Part shown: positions 1 through 9,478 of the stretch, piece after piece
Layout of the letters: each line of letters begins with the position of its first letter
Numbering within the stretch: position 1 is the stretch's first letter
Source of the DNA: Confluentibacter sediminis
GTDB lineage: Bacteria; Bacteroidota; Bacteroidia; Flavobacteriales; Flavobacteriaceae
Reading direction: 5' to 3'
Assembly: GCF_003258355.1 (NCBI RefSeq)
Contig: NZ_QKPO01000012.1
Coordinates: 1-64,000 of the forward strand
DNA: 64,000 nucleotides
Position numbers and translations under genes: made by a program
The notes under the pieces: model-generated
Told to the model about the DNA's origin: nothing
The model's database searches: none
The model's input: only the letters and a program-made list of their open reading frames with translations

Positions 1-260
1 AAGATACGAATTTAAAAAGAATCATTAATGGTTTTTAAGAAGAAGTTTTTGCGCAGTCTGACGGTCTTGTGTATGAAACGTAGCGTATAAATAAACGCTA
101 ACTTTTTCGGATTTAGCACTAGCCGAATTTTTTATTATTATGTTTAATTTTGTTTTATAAATATAACTAAATAAAAAATTTGGCGTACCTTATAAATATA
201 CAAAAACCTTTCGGAAAGCCTATAATAGCTATGTTTTATGAACGTTGTTGGCAGCTGGTG
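1..260. other. Intergenic region, no gene seen
   Basis: No convincing coding frame. The region lies 3' of the minus-strand gene that ends at 261 and is A+T-rich. It contains one copy of the GCTGCCAACAAC motif on the minus strand (243-255), a motif that recurs near 1781 and 3165. Confidence 0.5.
243..255 (-). repeat. Copy A of GCTRCYAACAA boundary motif
   Basis: Read on the minus strand this is GCTGCCAACAACG. Related copies on the plus strand are GCTACCAACAAT (1781-1792) and GCTGCTAACAAT (3165-3176). The copies flank the genes at 261-1745 and 1902-3117, pointing outward from the first gene. What the motif does is unknown. Confidence 0.4.
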
Positions 261-1745
261 TTATTTTCTACCATATTTTCTAAAAGCTGCTATAAATTGA
301 TAAATAAAGAAACCGACAAAAATTTTATTTAAATAATCAAATGCAACACTAAAACCATTTAATTCATCTTTACTTACTAAAAAATCTGTTCTGTGTGTTA
401 TGTCTAAAAAGCTGAAATAATAACCAATCAGATTATAGTCGATTTCGTTTGAATTAAAAATCCGTCCTAAACTTAATAAGTAGATTAAATAGAAAACAAT
501 AGAAAACAAAATCATAAAACCTAAAGGTCTTTTAATAGACAAACCGTGATTATTCGAAATGCTATTTACTTTTAGAATAAATTTGTCCCATTTAGAAATA
601 GTTTCTATTGATTTAAGTGCATCATTTGAAATAGATTGAAATTTTTGAGATTCATAAAAATTACCTGAATTTTCTAAACGTTGTTTTAATTGAAGGAATA
701 CTTCGTAACGATTTTTGAAATAATTTGATGTTATTTTTTCAGGGTAATGAATATTTTCTACCGTTTTGAATTTCTCAAAATCTTTATAATTATCGGGGAA
801 TTCACAAGATGTAATTTTAGTTTGTCCAAATTTGTTACGGTAAAATGTTATTAATGAATAATCTTTGAAAGAGACATTATCAAACCAAACCTTGTCAAGG
901 TTAGATTTATGAATTTCTAATTTTGAATTTACCGAATTAGGCTTGATATTATAGAATTCAGCTCCGTTTTGAGACGAAAAGTCATGTATATATAAATCAT
1001 TTATTCTCGAATTTTCTACTATCTGGTCTCCATTAGCAAACCCTTTTAGACTTAGAGAATCAAGTCGAGCATTTATTATTTTTGTTTGAGTGTGGTCTAT
1101 GTTTGGTGAATAGCTAATAGACAGATTAATATTAAAACTGTCTTTCTCTTCTTCGCTTAAAAAATATCCTATTTTGTTCTCTATATCATGAGAATATTTT
1201 CTTCTATAAATACCTAAATTATTACTTTCATTTTCATTAATATTATGAGTTATTTTTTTAGTATCATAAACATAATATGATTGTTTTTTTGAGCTGATTT
1301 CGGAAAAATTAGTTTTAACTTTTTCGAATAGTTTTTTCCAATGTATTGGGAATATGTTTTCTTCGGTTAAAGAGATGTTTACACTATTTAATTCGATAAG
1401 GAATAATGAATCATTAAGAATGCAATTGTTTAAGCTAATGTTTCTAATATTACTATTTTTAATTTTTCCTTGTAAAATTGAACTACCAAAGAAGATAGAA
1501 ATATTTGTAGAAACAATATTTTCTATATTAAGGTCTCCTATATAACAATTTACAAACTGTATGCTTATGTCTTTGAAGTCAATACTTTGGTTGTTTTCAA
1601 TTTCTATTAAGTTGAATCTACAGTTAATAAATGAAAATGTTATTTTTCCTTCTTGATATGGAACATTGACAAAATCCGATTTACTAATGATGATTTTGTA
1701 TGAATTTGGATAATCTCTATTTTCAATTAATGTGTACGGATTCAA
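261..1745 (-). CDS. Pentapeptide-like repeat membrane protein
   Basis: A 494-residue protein of unknown function. About the first 120 residues, and again residues 215-310, have an irregular beta-helix-like pattern of short repeats with N, F, S and I at regular spacing (for example SFINCRF, QFVNCYI, SNIRNISLNNC). This resembles pentapeptide or right-handed beta-helix proteins. A helical stretch near residues 335-385 (YEVFLQLKQRLENSGNF) precedes hydrophobic segments near 410-430 and at the extreme C-terminus. The order repeat, helix, C-terminal membrane segments occurs in bacterial pentapeptide-repeat membrane proteins, some with ion-channel-like ends. There is no signal peptide, so the repeats are probably cytoplasmic. 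Its flanking repeat motifs suggest a mobile or cassette-like gene. Confidence 0.55.
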   Translation of the reverse strand: MNPYTLIENRDYPNSYKIIISKSDFVNVPYQEGKITFSFINCRFNLIEIENNQSIDFKDISIQFVNCYIGDLNIENIVSTNISIFFGSSILQGKIKNSNIRNISLNNCILNDSLFLIELNSVNISLTEENIFPIHWKKLFEKVKTNFSEISSKKQSYYVYDTKKITHNINENESNNLGIYRRKYSHDIENKIGYFLSEEEKDSFNINLSISYSPNIDHTQTKIINARLDSLSLKGFANGDQIVENSRINDLYIHDFSSQNGAEFYNIKPNSVNSKLEIHKSNLDKVWFDNVSFKDYSLITFYRNKFGQTKITSCEFPDNYKDFEKFKTVENIHYPEKITSNYFKNRYEVFLQLKQRLENSGNFYESQKFQSISNDALKSIETISKWDKFILKVNSISNNHGLSIKRPLGFMILFSIVFYLIYLLSLGRIFNSNEIDYNLIGYYFSFLDITHRTDFLVSKDELNGFSVAFDYLNKIFVGFFIYQFIAAFRKYGRK

Positions 1746-1780
1746 ACTTTAAATGTTTAGGTTGGGTTGCTTCTCCACTT

Positions 1781-1792
1781 GCTACCAACAAT
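1781..1792 (+). repeat. Copy B of GCTRCYAACAA boundary motif
   Basis: GCTACCAACAAT lies just upstream of the gene starting at 1745 and 3' of the gene ending at 1902. The sequence around it (GTTGGG near 1762, CTACCAAC at 1782) forms a short imperfect inverted repeat. Confidence 0.4.
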
Positions 1793-1901
1793 GAGATATA
1801 GGTGATTGTTTATATTCACGCTATGTATGCTTTTTGAAATCTAACGAAATATCTGACATATAGCTAGCTGGTGATATTAAAAAAACTATGATAATTAAGA
1901 A

Positions 1902-2180
1902 CTACTTTCTTCCGCATAAATTTTTAAATTCCGCTCTTACATCCTCAAAAGTTGGCGCACCAATATTAGATATTTTTTTATAGGAATCTATTCCATTGTC
2001 TGTTGCCATTGCACTCCAAAAATATTGTTCAACTTTTTCTGCACTCACTTGATTGTTTAACCTCATTCTAGTTGCATTTATTTTTCTTTTAATCGTTACG
2101 TTGGCTTTTGAATTAGATTCAGTTGGTTTTAGTACGTTTTCTTCTAAAAATTTAATTAATTCTTCCTTAGTAGCGTTCAT
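1902..2180 (-). CDS. Small hypothetical protein (92 aa)
   Basis: A basic, mostly helical, soluble protein of 92 residues with no recognised motif. It begins MNATKEELIKFLEENVL and ends EFKNLCGRK. It lies 52 bases downstream of the zinc-ribbon gene on the same strand, so the two are probably co-transcribed. No signal peptide or membrane segment is visible. Coding status rests on the uninterrupted frame and plausible composition. Confidence 0.5.
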   Translation of the reverse strand: MNATKEELIKFLEENVLKPTESNSKANVTIKRKINATRMRLNNQVSAEKVEQYFWSAMATDNGIDSYKKISNIGAPTFEDVRAEFKNLCGRK

Positions 2181-2232
2181 ATAGTTTTACTTTAGGTTAT
2201 TAAATAATATATGTTTTATGCACTTAATACTT

Positions 2233-3117
2233 TTAGTCAATCCCAAGTCTTTTGTGTACTGTTTGCATTTCTTTTCCAAATTCAATACTTTCTAATGCAG
2301 CTTTTCGTTTTTCTTCTGGAAGACATTGTATACAAGTTGGATATTGAATTCCCTTATAGTTTTCCTTACACTTTGGGCATAATTCCATTCTGTTCAAGTC
2401 ATAGTTAGAAGCACACTTTTTGCAAGCAGTTATTGTATCTTCAAAGGAAAGGTATTTGATGTTGTCGTTTAAATATAGTAAAAACACTTTTTTTTCAATA
2501 GATTCAGCGTCTTTATTCTTTGCAATATTCCTTTGAAACCAATACTTGATATTTGATAGGTTATGTTTGTTTCTCCATTTATCTTTTGATACGAAGCATT
2601 TGTCTCTCACTTCATATGCATCCTCATCTTCAAAAAAAATGGAAATCAATTCGCTCGATGACCTATAATTCGCTTCACTAAATTCGTGCTTACAGTCCGC
2701 ACATCGATATTTTGGCATTTTTCTTACCCTTTCGCTTGGGTTTTTACTATTGCAATTTGGACACAATGGAATCGGTACATATTCATAATCATTTAATACG
2801 TGATTTCTATATAGAGATTTATCAATTTCGGAATTATTATCTATGTAGTGATTTGTGTAGGTTCTTGTTATTTCTCTTAAATATTCGTTGTATTTCTTTG
2901 GATGAGACAGATGCTGCAACGTCAAAGTTTCTGTACTACTGCATATTTGGCATTTTTCTTTAATGAATTCAGGTCTTCTTTCTTTCCAATCTTTTGTATG
3001 CCAAGACCGTTGTCCTTCTTTGAAGTCTTTCCAGCATTGCTCTTTTGCAAGTTCTATCCCAATCTCATTATTTATGAGTTTGTCTCTTAATTCTATAAAC
3101 TCATCGTATGTTAACAT
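2233..3117 (-). CDS. Zinc-ribbon / HNH-like protein
   Basis: A 294-residue protein with several zinc-binding knuckles. An N-terminal CQIC pair is followed by LQHLSHP, which looks like the start of a degenerate HNH or zinc-finger fold (residues about 55-75). CPNC and CADC pairs (about 138-162) form a zinc ribbon. CKKC, CPKC and CIQC pairs lie near the C-terminus (about 234-270). The motifs suggest nucleic-acid binding, possibly a nuclease, but no complete catalytic HNH triad is obvious. It precedes the 92-residue gene in a two-gene cluster bounded by the GCTRCYAACAA repeats. Function unknown. Confidence 0.5.
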   Translation of the reverse strand: MLTYDEFIELRDKLINNEIGIELAKEQCWKDFKEGQRSWHTKDWKERRPEFIKEKCQICSSTETLTLQHLSHPKKYNEYLREITRTYTNHYIDNNSEIDKSLYRNHVLNDYEYVPIPLCPNCNSKNPSERVRKMPKYRCADCKHEFSEANYRSSSELISIFFEDEDAYEVRDKCFVSKDKWRNKHNLSNIKYWFQRNIAKNKDAESIEKKVFLLYLNDNIKYLSFEDTITACKKCASNYDLNRMELCPKCKENYKGIQYPTCIQCLPEEKRKAALESIEFGKEMQTVHKRLGID

Positions 3118-3164
3118 TCGAATTCTATTATTAAGTGTTGATTAACGCAATGTTGGTTTAACTT

Positions 3165-3176
3165 GCTGCTAACAAT
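3165..3176 (+). repeat. Copy C of GCTRCYAACAA boundary motif
   Basis: GCTGCTAACAAT lies upstream of the zinc-ribbon gene that starts at 3117, in the same orientation as copy B. GTTGGT at 3152-3157 pairs imperfectly with GCTAAC, giving a short inverted repeat as at copy B. Confidence 0.4.
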
Positions 3177-3360
3177 TGACTATATCCGCACTATAACATC
3201 AAAGGTATGTATATATTGTATGTTTAAAGATAATCCCTAAAGGGCAATTATAAAAACAAAACCTATAACATCAGTTAAAATTAATTTAAAATGATGGTAG
3301 GTTTTTAGTAGCTCAATTGAATCCTAATATCAACTAACGATGTTTTTGGTTAGCTCTAAT

Positions 3361-4404
3361 TTATATTTTTATTAGTAGATGAAATTTCCCCCATTGATGG
3401 TTTCTTTCTTGTTGGTCAAATTCTCTTGTTCTAAATGCTCGTGAATATGATAGAGTAAAATATGGGTTTGAATATGAAACTCCATAACCAATATCAATAT
3501 AGACACGTTTTATATCATTGTTGTCAATTAAGTAAGGGCTGTTTTGACTAAATAATCCACCTTGTAATAAAGAATTCCAAATAACTAAATTGGCTGAATT
3601 GGTAGTAAACAAGGAAATATTCGAATATTTAAAGCTTTTTAGAAAGTTTTTTCTTTTTTGTTGATTTTCTGAATACTCTTCCTTAAGAAACTTTGGGATT
3701 TCGCCTTCTCCTAATACGTTTTTAAAATATGGAACTGTATTAAAGATGCTTAATCTAGTAGTTGTTCCAATTGAGGTAATATTGAAAACACTTCCTGCTT
3801 GAAGTTGTATATTAGGGACAAAATCAAAAGCTATATTTTTTGAAAAAGTGGATAAAACTCCTTTTTCATATTTAATGTTTAAATTAATTCCAATATCATT
3901 TTTTATTTGGTTTGCCCAACCTTTTGGGTCAGGAGAGCCTATTAACTCATGCCAAGTACTTTGAACTTCTTCACCTAATGCAGCTGGACCTATTACTCCC
4001 AAATATAAATCAGTAGTCAGCCTTTTATTCGTGTCTTTATTGTTTGATATAGTGCTGTTAGAAATATAAAGCCAAGCACTATAAGGTCTGTCATCTTCCA
4101 TTACAGCTGGTATGGTAATATCTGTCGATGTATATAGGTTTTGCCCTAAGCTAAAACTTCTTATGTTTTCGGTTTTATTCTTAAGTAGAAAGGGCCACCA
4201 TTTTGAAAACTTACTGTCATCAGCTAAATTATGAAGATATTCGATTTTTATGCCCTGAGTATAATATATATCTGTTTTGTTTTTAAATAGCCAAAAGTCA
4301 TTTTCTGATATTATTCTAATTGCTCCCTTAGTATTATTCTCTTCTTGTTGAGAATAATTCTTAATTGAAAATAAAGCAAATAATAATAGTATAAGATTTT
4401 TCAT
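3361..4404 (-). CDS. Lipid A deacylase LpxR family protein (DUF2219)
   Basis: A 347-residue outer-membrane protein. A signal peptide is visible (MKNLILLLFALFSIKNYSQ). The mature protein starts with the family pattern of an Asn-Asp pair followed by TDIYYTQG (about residues 35-52), then DDRPYSAWLY and GPAALGEEVQSTWHELIG. In LpxR the Asn-Asp pair, a Ser and the His in the WHE segment form the active site that removes the 3'-acyloxyacyl group of lipid A, and these positions look conserved. The many aromatic beta strands and the C-terminal FHLLIKI fit a barrel. In this organism it would remodel lipid A in the outer membrane. It stands alone and divergent from the next gene. Confidence 0.75.
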   Translation of the reverse strand: MKNLILLLFALFSIKNYSQQEENNTKGAIRIISENDFWLFKNKTDIYYTQGIKIEYLHNLADDSKFSKWWPFLLKNKTENIRSFSLGQNLYTSTDITIPAVMEDDRPYSAWLYISNSTISNNKDTNKRLTTDLYLGVIGPAALGEEVQSTWHELIGSPDPKGWANQIKNDIGINLNIKYEKGVLSTFSKNIAFDFVPNIQLQAGSVFNITSIGTTTRLSIFNTVPYFKNVLGEGEIPKFLKEEYSENQQKRKNFLKSFKYSNISLFTTNSANLVIWNSLLQGGLFSQNSPYLIDNNDIKRVYIDIGYGVSYSNPYFTLSYSRAFRTREFDQQERNHQWGKFHLLIKI

Positions 4405-4650
4405 AAAACTGTAGCTAGCTTTAATGTAGCTACTGAGATTATATTTTCTAACATTTTAGTAATAAGATAATTGGAGTGTTAAAATGGAATTATGATTATA
4501 TCATAAAATTAATGAATTATTAAAGAGTGACAAAGCATTCTCAAATATTTTTCCTACTTTTAAGACTCCCCTAAGAATACAGTTTTTAGCAAACCATTAT
4601 TATAGATTCTATTATTATGAACTTACAAATTCTTTAAACACTTTAGTTTT

Positions 4651-7600
4651 ATGAAAAGCACCCCTTTGATTTTAATCATTTTTATGCTTCCAATTTTAGT
4701 TAAAGCTCAAAATAGTGCATATCTGGAGGCAAAAGCTTTAGCTGAATTAGCAAATGATTCAGTAATAATGAACTTTATAAAAAATATTGATGCGGATAAT
4801 AGTTGTATAAAAGATGCTAACCAAAAAGAAATGGTCAAAACGCTAGGTAAATTTATTGAAGACCCTTTTGATGAAAACATCCATGATTTTGATTTAGAAA
4901 AAACGTTGAAAATCTTTAATGGTTTGGATATTAATAGCTGTTTTGACGCAATGGTAGACTCGAAATTAAATTCTTTCGTCTCAGGTATTAATTTAAATGT
5001 AGAAAAAAACCTCGACTCAGAGCTTAGTACGGGTAAATCATTAACAACAGCTATTATAGATGGGACTGCACAATTTTTGGTTGAAAGAACAAAAAAGGAG
5101 CTTACTCTAACTTTTTATGATAATCTAAAGGAAATTATTGATAAAGACTATATAATTACTTTAAATTCAAACTATAATAGAGCCACAATTACAATTAATT
5201 TACAAGAAGTTTTTCCAAAAACAATTCTTTTGTTAAAAAGTCAAAATAGTTTTGACACCCCATCATTAGGACAAACTTGGGTTTCTGCTTTTAAGTTGGA
5301 TATTTCTAACATGCCAGAGAACCTTTTAAATAAACTCTTAAACTCGAATTTTGTTAATTCGGAATTGGGACAAAGCGTTAAAATGTCTTTAGCTCTTTTT
5401 GAATCTATAAAGAAAGGAGATTCGGCTGAGCGTATAATTGAATTATTCGCAACTCAATACAATGATTATAATAAGTATACATTACATAAATATATTGGAA
5501 CTTTAAATTTACTTTTCAAAAATTTAATAAATGAAAAAGGCAAATTAGTAAGTTTTGACGAAATTAAAAATCTTCAGGCAATTGAGATGAATTATTTAGT
5601 GGGAATAGTATTTCATAAACTAAAAAGAAACAAAATAATTCCTGAAAACTATGAGTTATCGAAACTTGTGGCTCATACAAGTTTAATTCCAAAGACTTTT
5701 ATTTTGGTTAATGATTTTGAGAATCTAACAAAACAAGCTGAGCAAATTTTTGATGAAAATGGAAAAATAAATATTGAAGCTTATTTCACTTTTGCCTCGT
5801 CTACACTTAATCTTTATTCCAGCTCTGCTTCTTTTCTTCAAGAAGTATTTAAGTTAAATAACTCTCCTTTAGAATTTAACACAACTAAACTAATAGATGT
5901 TACGGCTACAATTAGCGGTATATATAATTCTATGGCCTCAAAAGATTATGGTGCCTCTCTTTTGACAACAGTTGGCTTATTGGATAGATTTATGGAAACT
6001 ACTACAAGGAATGATGAAATAAGGAAACATATTGTTTTTTATGGTAACTTTTTGGTTGATATTATAAATGCATCGAAGGAGAATAGTAAGGTTGAAGTGA
6101 AAGATGTGTTGAATACTTATACTTTGCCTGTCAGTTCATATAGAATCAAAAGACAATTTAAAAGTTCATGGGACATTAGTGCGTACCCTGGTATTTATGG
6201 TGGATATGAGTTTAGTGAAAGTAACAGCTTCAGTTTTGGTATTACAGCTCCAATTGGGTTTTCTTATTCTTGGAAGACAGATAGTTCAAAGGATATAAAT
6301 ACACAAACTAATTCAAATACAATTTTTCTTTCAGCAATAGATATTGCTGCTCCATTTAGTTATAGATTTAAAAATGACAGCGCAGAAGGGCTTCCTGAAA
6401 ACATTAAATGGAATCAAATATTTGCTCCCGGAATTTATTTTATAAAAGGCTTTAAAAAATCTCCTTTTGCATTATCATTTGGCGCTCAATTTGCACCTTT
6501 ATTAAGGAGTATCGAGGAAGAAACAAATGTGTTTGATGAAAAGAATGTGTTTCGAGTAAATGTTGGTTTAACCGTAGATATTCCTTTATTTAATTTGAAA
6601 CGAAATGCAACTAATGTTAAAAATGAGAATAATTCTAGTTTACAGACTAATCAAAATGTTTTTTATGGTGAGAAATCCAATTATTTTGAACCTACTGAAA
6701 ACACATACAGATTATTCTTTGATAAAGAAGGACGATTATATCCTGAAACCTTTATTCCTGATGAAGACTTAAAAACAAATAATGCTTCTCTAAAAAATTA
6801 TTATTCAAAGAATAAACCTAAATTAATAAACCTTATTAGAGAGCTAGACCTAGATTTTGATTCATTTTCGGAATCTAATTTTAATACTATTCAAGGTTGC
6901 TTAATAAGAAACAAGTTGGATTTAATAAATAAAGAAATTAGGCAATCCACAAAAGTTTTTGTTTTAATACATGGTTTTAGAAAACCTATTGAACCAATGA
7001 ATGGGAGTAGCTCCTCTCAAGAAGATAATAACTACTTAAAAGATTCAATTCTAAAACAATTCGCACCTAATGCAGATGTTAAATTTATTGAAGTGTATTG
7101 GGATGGTACTTTTGAATGTTGTGTGGGATGGAATATAAAAACCAATAAAAGAATTTTTAAATTATTTGAAAATCAAGCGATAAAAAATGCAGAAGAAGTT
7201 GGTTATTCTTTAAGAAACATATTAACTGAAATAAAGGCCGAGGAGATAAATATTATTAGTCATAGCCTAGGTGCAAGAGTGGCTGCTACTTCATTATTTA
7301 ATTTGAAAAGTTCAAAAACTGATAGAGACATGCGTGATTTGAAAACGCCTTCTCAATCAAAAATCAATATATGTCTAATAGCACCTGCAATTTCAAGTGA
7401 GCCATTTAAAGGTTACTATAACCGTACGAGTGCGAATGAGTATTTTAAGAAAAAAGATAATTATACCTTGACCATTCTATATAATGAAGATGACTTTGTA
7501 CTTAAGAAAAAATTCAAAAACATTTTTGGTCCCGGAGCATTGAAATATGGGAATACAAGTTTAGGATGCAATTATAACAATGAAATTGAAGTATTCAGCA

Positions 7601-7734
7601 AATTGTTTAAAGAGGATTTTAAAAATTCTAAAGTTCAAGCCATTGAAACGAATATAGGCAAAACCCATTTAGTCAAGAGCTACGCTAATTCGAATTCATT
7701 TGAAGAATTTATCAAAGTGTTAGCTAATGATTAA
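4651..7734 (+). CDS. Large exported protein with C-terminal alpha/beta-hydrolase domain
   Basis: A 1027-residue protein with a signal peptide (MKSTPLILIIFMLPILVKAQ). Residues 20-480 are helical with no recognised domain. Residues about 500-660 alternate short beta strands rich in S, F and G (GIYGGYEFSESNSFSFG, APFSYRF, LSFGAQFAPLL) and look like an outer-membrane beta sheet or barrel. Residues about 770-1000 form an alpha/beta-hydrolase: VFVLIHGFRKP supplies the oxyanion-loop HG, and IISHSLGARVA supplies the nucleophile elbow G/S-H-S-L-G. This resembles the DUF900-type esterase/lipase group. Substrate unknown. It lies next to the LpxR-like gene but on the opposite strand. Confidence is good for the hydrolase domain and low for the rest. 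Confidence 0.6.
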   Translation: MKSTPLILIIFMLPILVKAQNSAYLEAKALAELANDSVIMNFIKNIDADNSCIKDANQKEMVKTLGKFIEDPFDENIHDFDLEKTLKIFNGLDINSCFDAMVDSKLNSFVSGINLNVEKNLDSELSTGKSLTTAIIDGTAQFLVERTKKELTLTFYDNLKEIIDKDYIITLNSNYNRATITINLQEVFPKTILLLKSQNSFDTPSLGQTWVSAFKLDISNMPENLLNKLLNSNFVNSELGQSVKMSLALFESIKKGDSAERIIELFATQYNDYNKYTLHKYIGTLNLLFKNLINEKGKLVSFDEIKNLQAIEMNYLVGIVFHKLKRNKIIPENYELSKLVAHTSLIPKTFILVNDFENLTKQAEQIFDENGKINIEAYFTFASSTLNLYSSSASFLQEVFKLNNSPLEFNTTKLIDVTATISGIYNSMASKDYGASLLTTVGLLDRFMETTTRNDEIRKHIVFYGNFLVDIINASKENSKVEVKDVLNTYTLPVSSYRIKRQFKSSWDISAYPGIYGGYEFSESNSFSFGITAPIGFSYSWKTDSSKDINTQTNSNTIFLSAIDIAAPFSYRFKNDSAEGLPENIKWNQIFAPGIYFIKGFKKSPFALSFGAQFAPLLRSIEEETNVFDEKNVFRVNVGLTVDIPLFNLKRNATNVKNENNSSLQTNQNVFYGEKSNYFEPTENTYRLFFDKEGRLYPETFIPDEDLKTNNASLKNYYSKNKPKLINLIRELDLDFDSFSESNFNTIQGCLIRNKLDLINKEIRQSTKVFVLIHGFRKPIEPMNGSSSSQEDNNYLKDSILKQFAPNADVKFIEVYWDGTFECCVGWNIKTNKRIFKLFENQAIKNAEEVGYSLRNILTEIKAEEINIISHSLGARVAATSLFNLKSSKTDRDMRDLKTPSQSKINICLIAPAISSEPFKGYYNRTSANEYFKKKDNYTLTILYNEDDFVLKKKFKNIFGPGALKYGNTSLGCNYNNEIEVFSKLFKEDFKNSKVQAIETNIGKTHLVKSYANSNSFEEFIKVLAND

Positions 7735-7767
7735 TTGATACCCCCCCCAAGTTTTTAAAAATAGGAT

Positions 7768-7782
7768 TTAAATAGACTTTAA
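7768..7782. repeat. Candidate left element end (TTAAATAGACTTTAA)
   Basis: This 15-mer matches TTAAATGGTCTTTAA at 25647-25661 at 13 of 15 positions. One copy lies just outside the 3' end of the integrase gene, the other just before tRNA-Ala, where the ends of an integrated element would be expected. The match is short and A+T-rich, so chance remains possible. Confidence 0.25.
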
Positions 7783-7818
7783 CCTATTGGTTTTTCCAAG
7801 TTTTCTTTAATGTTGACC

Positions 7819-9072
7819 TCATTCAAAAATTTTCATAGTTAAACCTTTGGCGACAATCTCCGCATCTACATAGTGCTTGTTTAAAACCTTCATATTTCCA
7901 TGAGAGCTTAATTCAATCATATCATCACCAACAGATTTGTGTAGATACGATAAATAAGTTTTTCTCAAAATTTTAAATTTCTTTGGTTTTTCATTTGGAA
8001 ATGCCTGTTTATAATAATGACTGAATCCTCTTGAAAGAGCAGCCATCATTGAGGTATGTTTTAATTTTCTATTAGGCTCAAGAATGAATAAATCACTACC
8101 CTTTAAATCTTCATAGCCAAGATTAATTAATAATTCTTCCAAATCTGGACCAACAGGAATATATTTATTTTTAAATTTTTTACCAGTGATTCGCTCCACC
8201 TTTAAATTATCTATTACGAACATTAAGCATCCGTTCTTCTCACTATAAAACAAATCGTTCCAAGATAAACTAACTAACTCTTCTCTCCTTAATCCAGTGT
8301 ATAGTGCTAATTTAAAACCGTCTTTTAAATAAGGTCTATAATTGTTTTTGACTTCTTGTTTTCGACCCCCTAATTGTTGATATTCCGTTTTATTATCAAC
8401 AGCATCTAACACCTCGTAAAATTCTTCTTCTGAAATGGCACTAGTATCATATTCAGGAACATTAAACAGGACTTTTTTAAATGGGTTTTTCATTAGTACA
8501 CCAACGTGGTCAATCATGTGATTGATAAAACAATTGATGATTTTTAGCTTAGATGGGCAGCTAGTCTCAGCATATTTTTTTTTAATGTATTTATACCAAT
8601 AGCCAACATGATTATCACTTAGTTCTTTTATATTAGTGTTTTCTACATCAACCTTATTTTTTCTCAAAATATCAATAAGCTGTTGAACACCATGTTTAGT
8701 ATGATTAAGATGGCTCTTGGTTAAGTTTCTTTTTAGATGTTCAGGAACATCTATTCCATATTTAAACTTTATAAACATGTTTGCTGCTTCAATTATCGAA
8801 ATATTGTCAGGGTCTATTTCGTTGCTAATTACAATGTTATATGCTATGCCATTTTTTACATCCTTTTTAAATTGAATTGCGGACCTCAACGCCTCATCAT
8901 AATTTTTTGTGGGATACATTTTGGTTTTTCTAACACCATTATGACATACCAATGATTTGTATCGTTGGTTTTCCTCATGGTTACATATGTCGTTATGATG
9001 ATTGTATTGTTTTTTACATTTGGTACAGTAAATTCTTAAACCATATTCGTTCTTTTTAATTTTTAACTTCAT
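7819..9072 (-). CDS. Tyrosine recombinase / integrase
   Basis: A 417-residue phage-type integrase. The N-terminus has CTKC and CNHEENQRYKSLVCHNG, a small zinc-finger-like arm-binding segment. A SAM-like core-binding domain follows (about residues 85-200). The catalytic domain shows the first Arg in LYTGLRREEL (about residue 262), a Lys-rich beta hairpin (VERITGKKFKNKYIPV), the second box LRKTYLSYLHKSVG with Arg, H in SSHGNMKVLNKHY and the Tyr nucleophile in NKHYVDAE. It overlaps the upstream HTH gene by one base (TAATG), a classic xis-int arrangement. It lies at the left end of the 18-kb element with its 3' end facing outward, so it probably excises and inserts that element. Confidence 0.85.
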   Translation of the reverse strand: MKLKIKKNEYGLRIYCTKCKKQYNHHNDICNHEENQRYKSLVCHNGVRKTKMYPTKNYDEALRSAIQFKKDVKNGIAYNIVISNEIDPDNISIIEAANMFIKFKYGIDVPEHLKRNLTKSHLNHTKHGVQQLIDILRKNKVDVENTNIKELSDNHVGYWYKYIKKKYAETSCPSKLKIINCFINHMIDHVGVLMKNPFKKVLFNVPEYDTSAISEEEFYEVLDAVDNKTEYQQLGGRKQEVKNNYRPYLKDGFKLALYTGLRREELVSLSWNDLFYSEKNGCLMFVIDNLKVERITGKKFKNKYIPVGPDLEELLINLGYEDLKGSDLFILEPNRKLKHTSMMAALSRGFSHYYKQAFPNEKPKKFKILRKTYLSYLHKSVGDDMIELSSHGNMKVLNKHYVDAEIVAKGLTMKIFE

Positions 9073-9401
9073 TACTTTATAAAATTATTTTCTTTATTAT
9101 TTATTTTTTTCTTCTTAACACTAGATTTTGGATACAATTCAGATATAGCTTGAACCATGCCTTTATCTGCTGTATTGGCATCGTAAATTTCAAACCAACA
9201 ATTAGGATAGCTTATTTTTAATTCCTCCACGGCAAATTGCTGTTGTTTGAATTCAAACATGAATTGGTTAACTATATGTTTACGCCCGATTTGTGAAAAG
9301 GGAATATCGTTTTCAGCTAACCATCTTTTTACAGACCGAGTATCTTCTAAGCCAAGTATGTTTTTTATTTGCTCCAATGTCAAGTTCCTTATATCTAACA
9401 T
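9072..9401 (-). CDS. HTH protein, excisionase-like
   Basis: A 109-residue protein starting MLDIRNLTLEQIKN. A longer reading from 9437 would run through the terminator hairpin at 9429-9465, so the internal ATG at 9401 is preferred. Residues about 5-45 form a MerR/excisionase-like winged HTH (LGLEDTRSVKRWLAENDIPF then IGRKHIV). Its stop overlaps the integrase start by one base, so the two proteins are translationally coupled. It likely directs excision or regulates int. The lysine-rich tail (SSVKKKKINNKENN) may contact DNA. Confidence 0.6.
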   Translation of the reverse strand: MLDIRNLTLEQIKNILGLEDTRSVKRWLAENDIPFSQIGRKHIVNQFMFEFKQQQFAVEELKISYPNCWFEIYDANTADKGMVQAISELYPKSSVKKKKINNKENNFIK

Positions 9402-9428
9402 CTTAATTTTTCTTTTTAATATGATTAT

Positions 9429-9465
9429 GAAAAGCATAGCAACAATCTCATCAACTATGCTTTTA
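9429..9465 (-). terminator. Intrinsic terminator after DUF5131 gene
   Basis: GAAAAGCATAG and CTATGCTTTT form a 10-bp stem with a loop of about 15 bases. It lies just downstream of the stop of the gene at 9479 and upstream of the xis-like start, separating the two minus-strand transcription units. Confidence 0.5.
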
Positions 9466-9478
9466 AAATCAAAAACTG

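Noticed and set aside
1740-3180. Classical integron attC sites at the GCTRCYAACAA motifs
   Set aside because: The core pairs run GTT...AAC rather than RYYYAAC...GTTRRRY, and no integron integrase is in the window.
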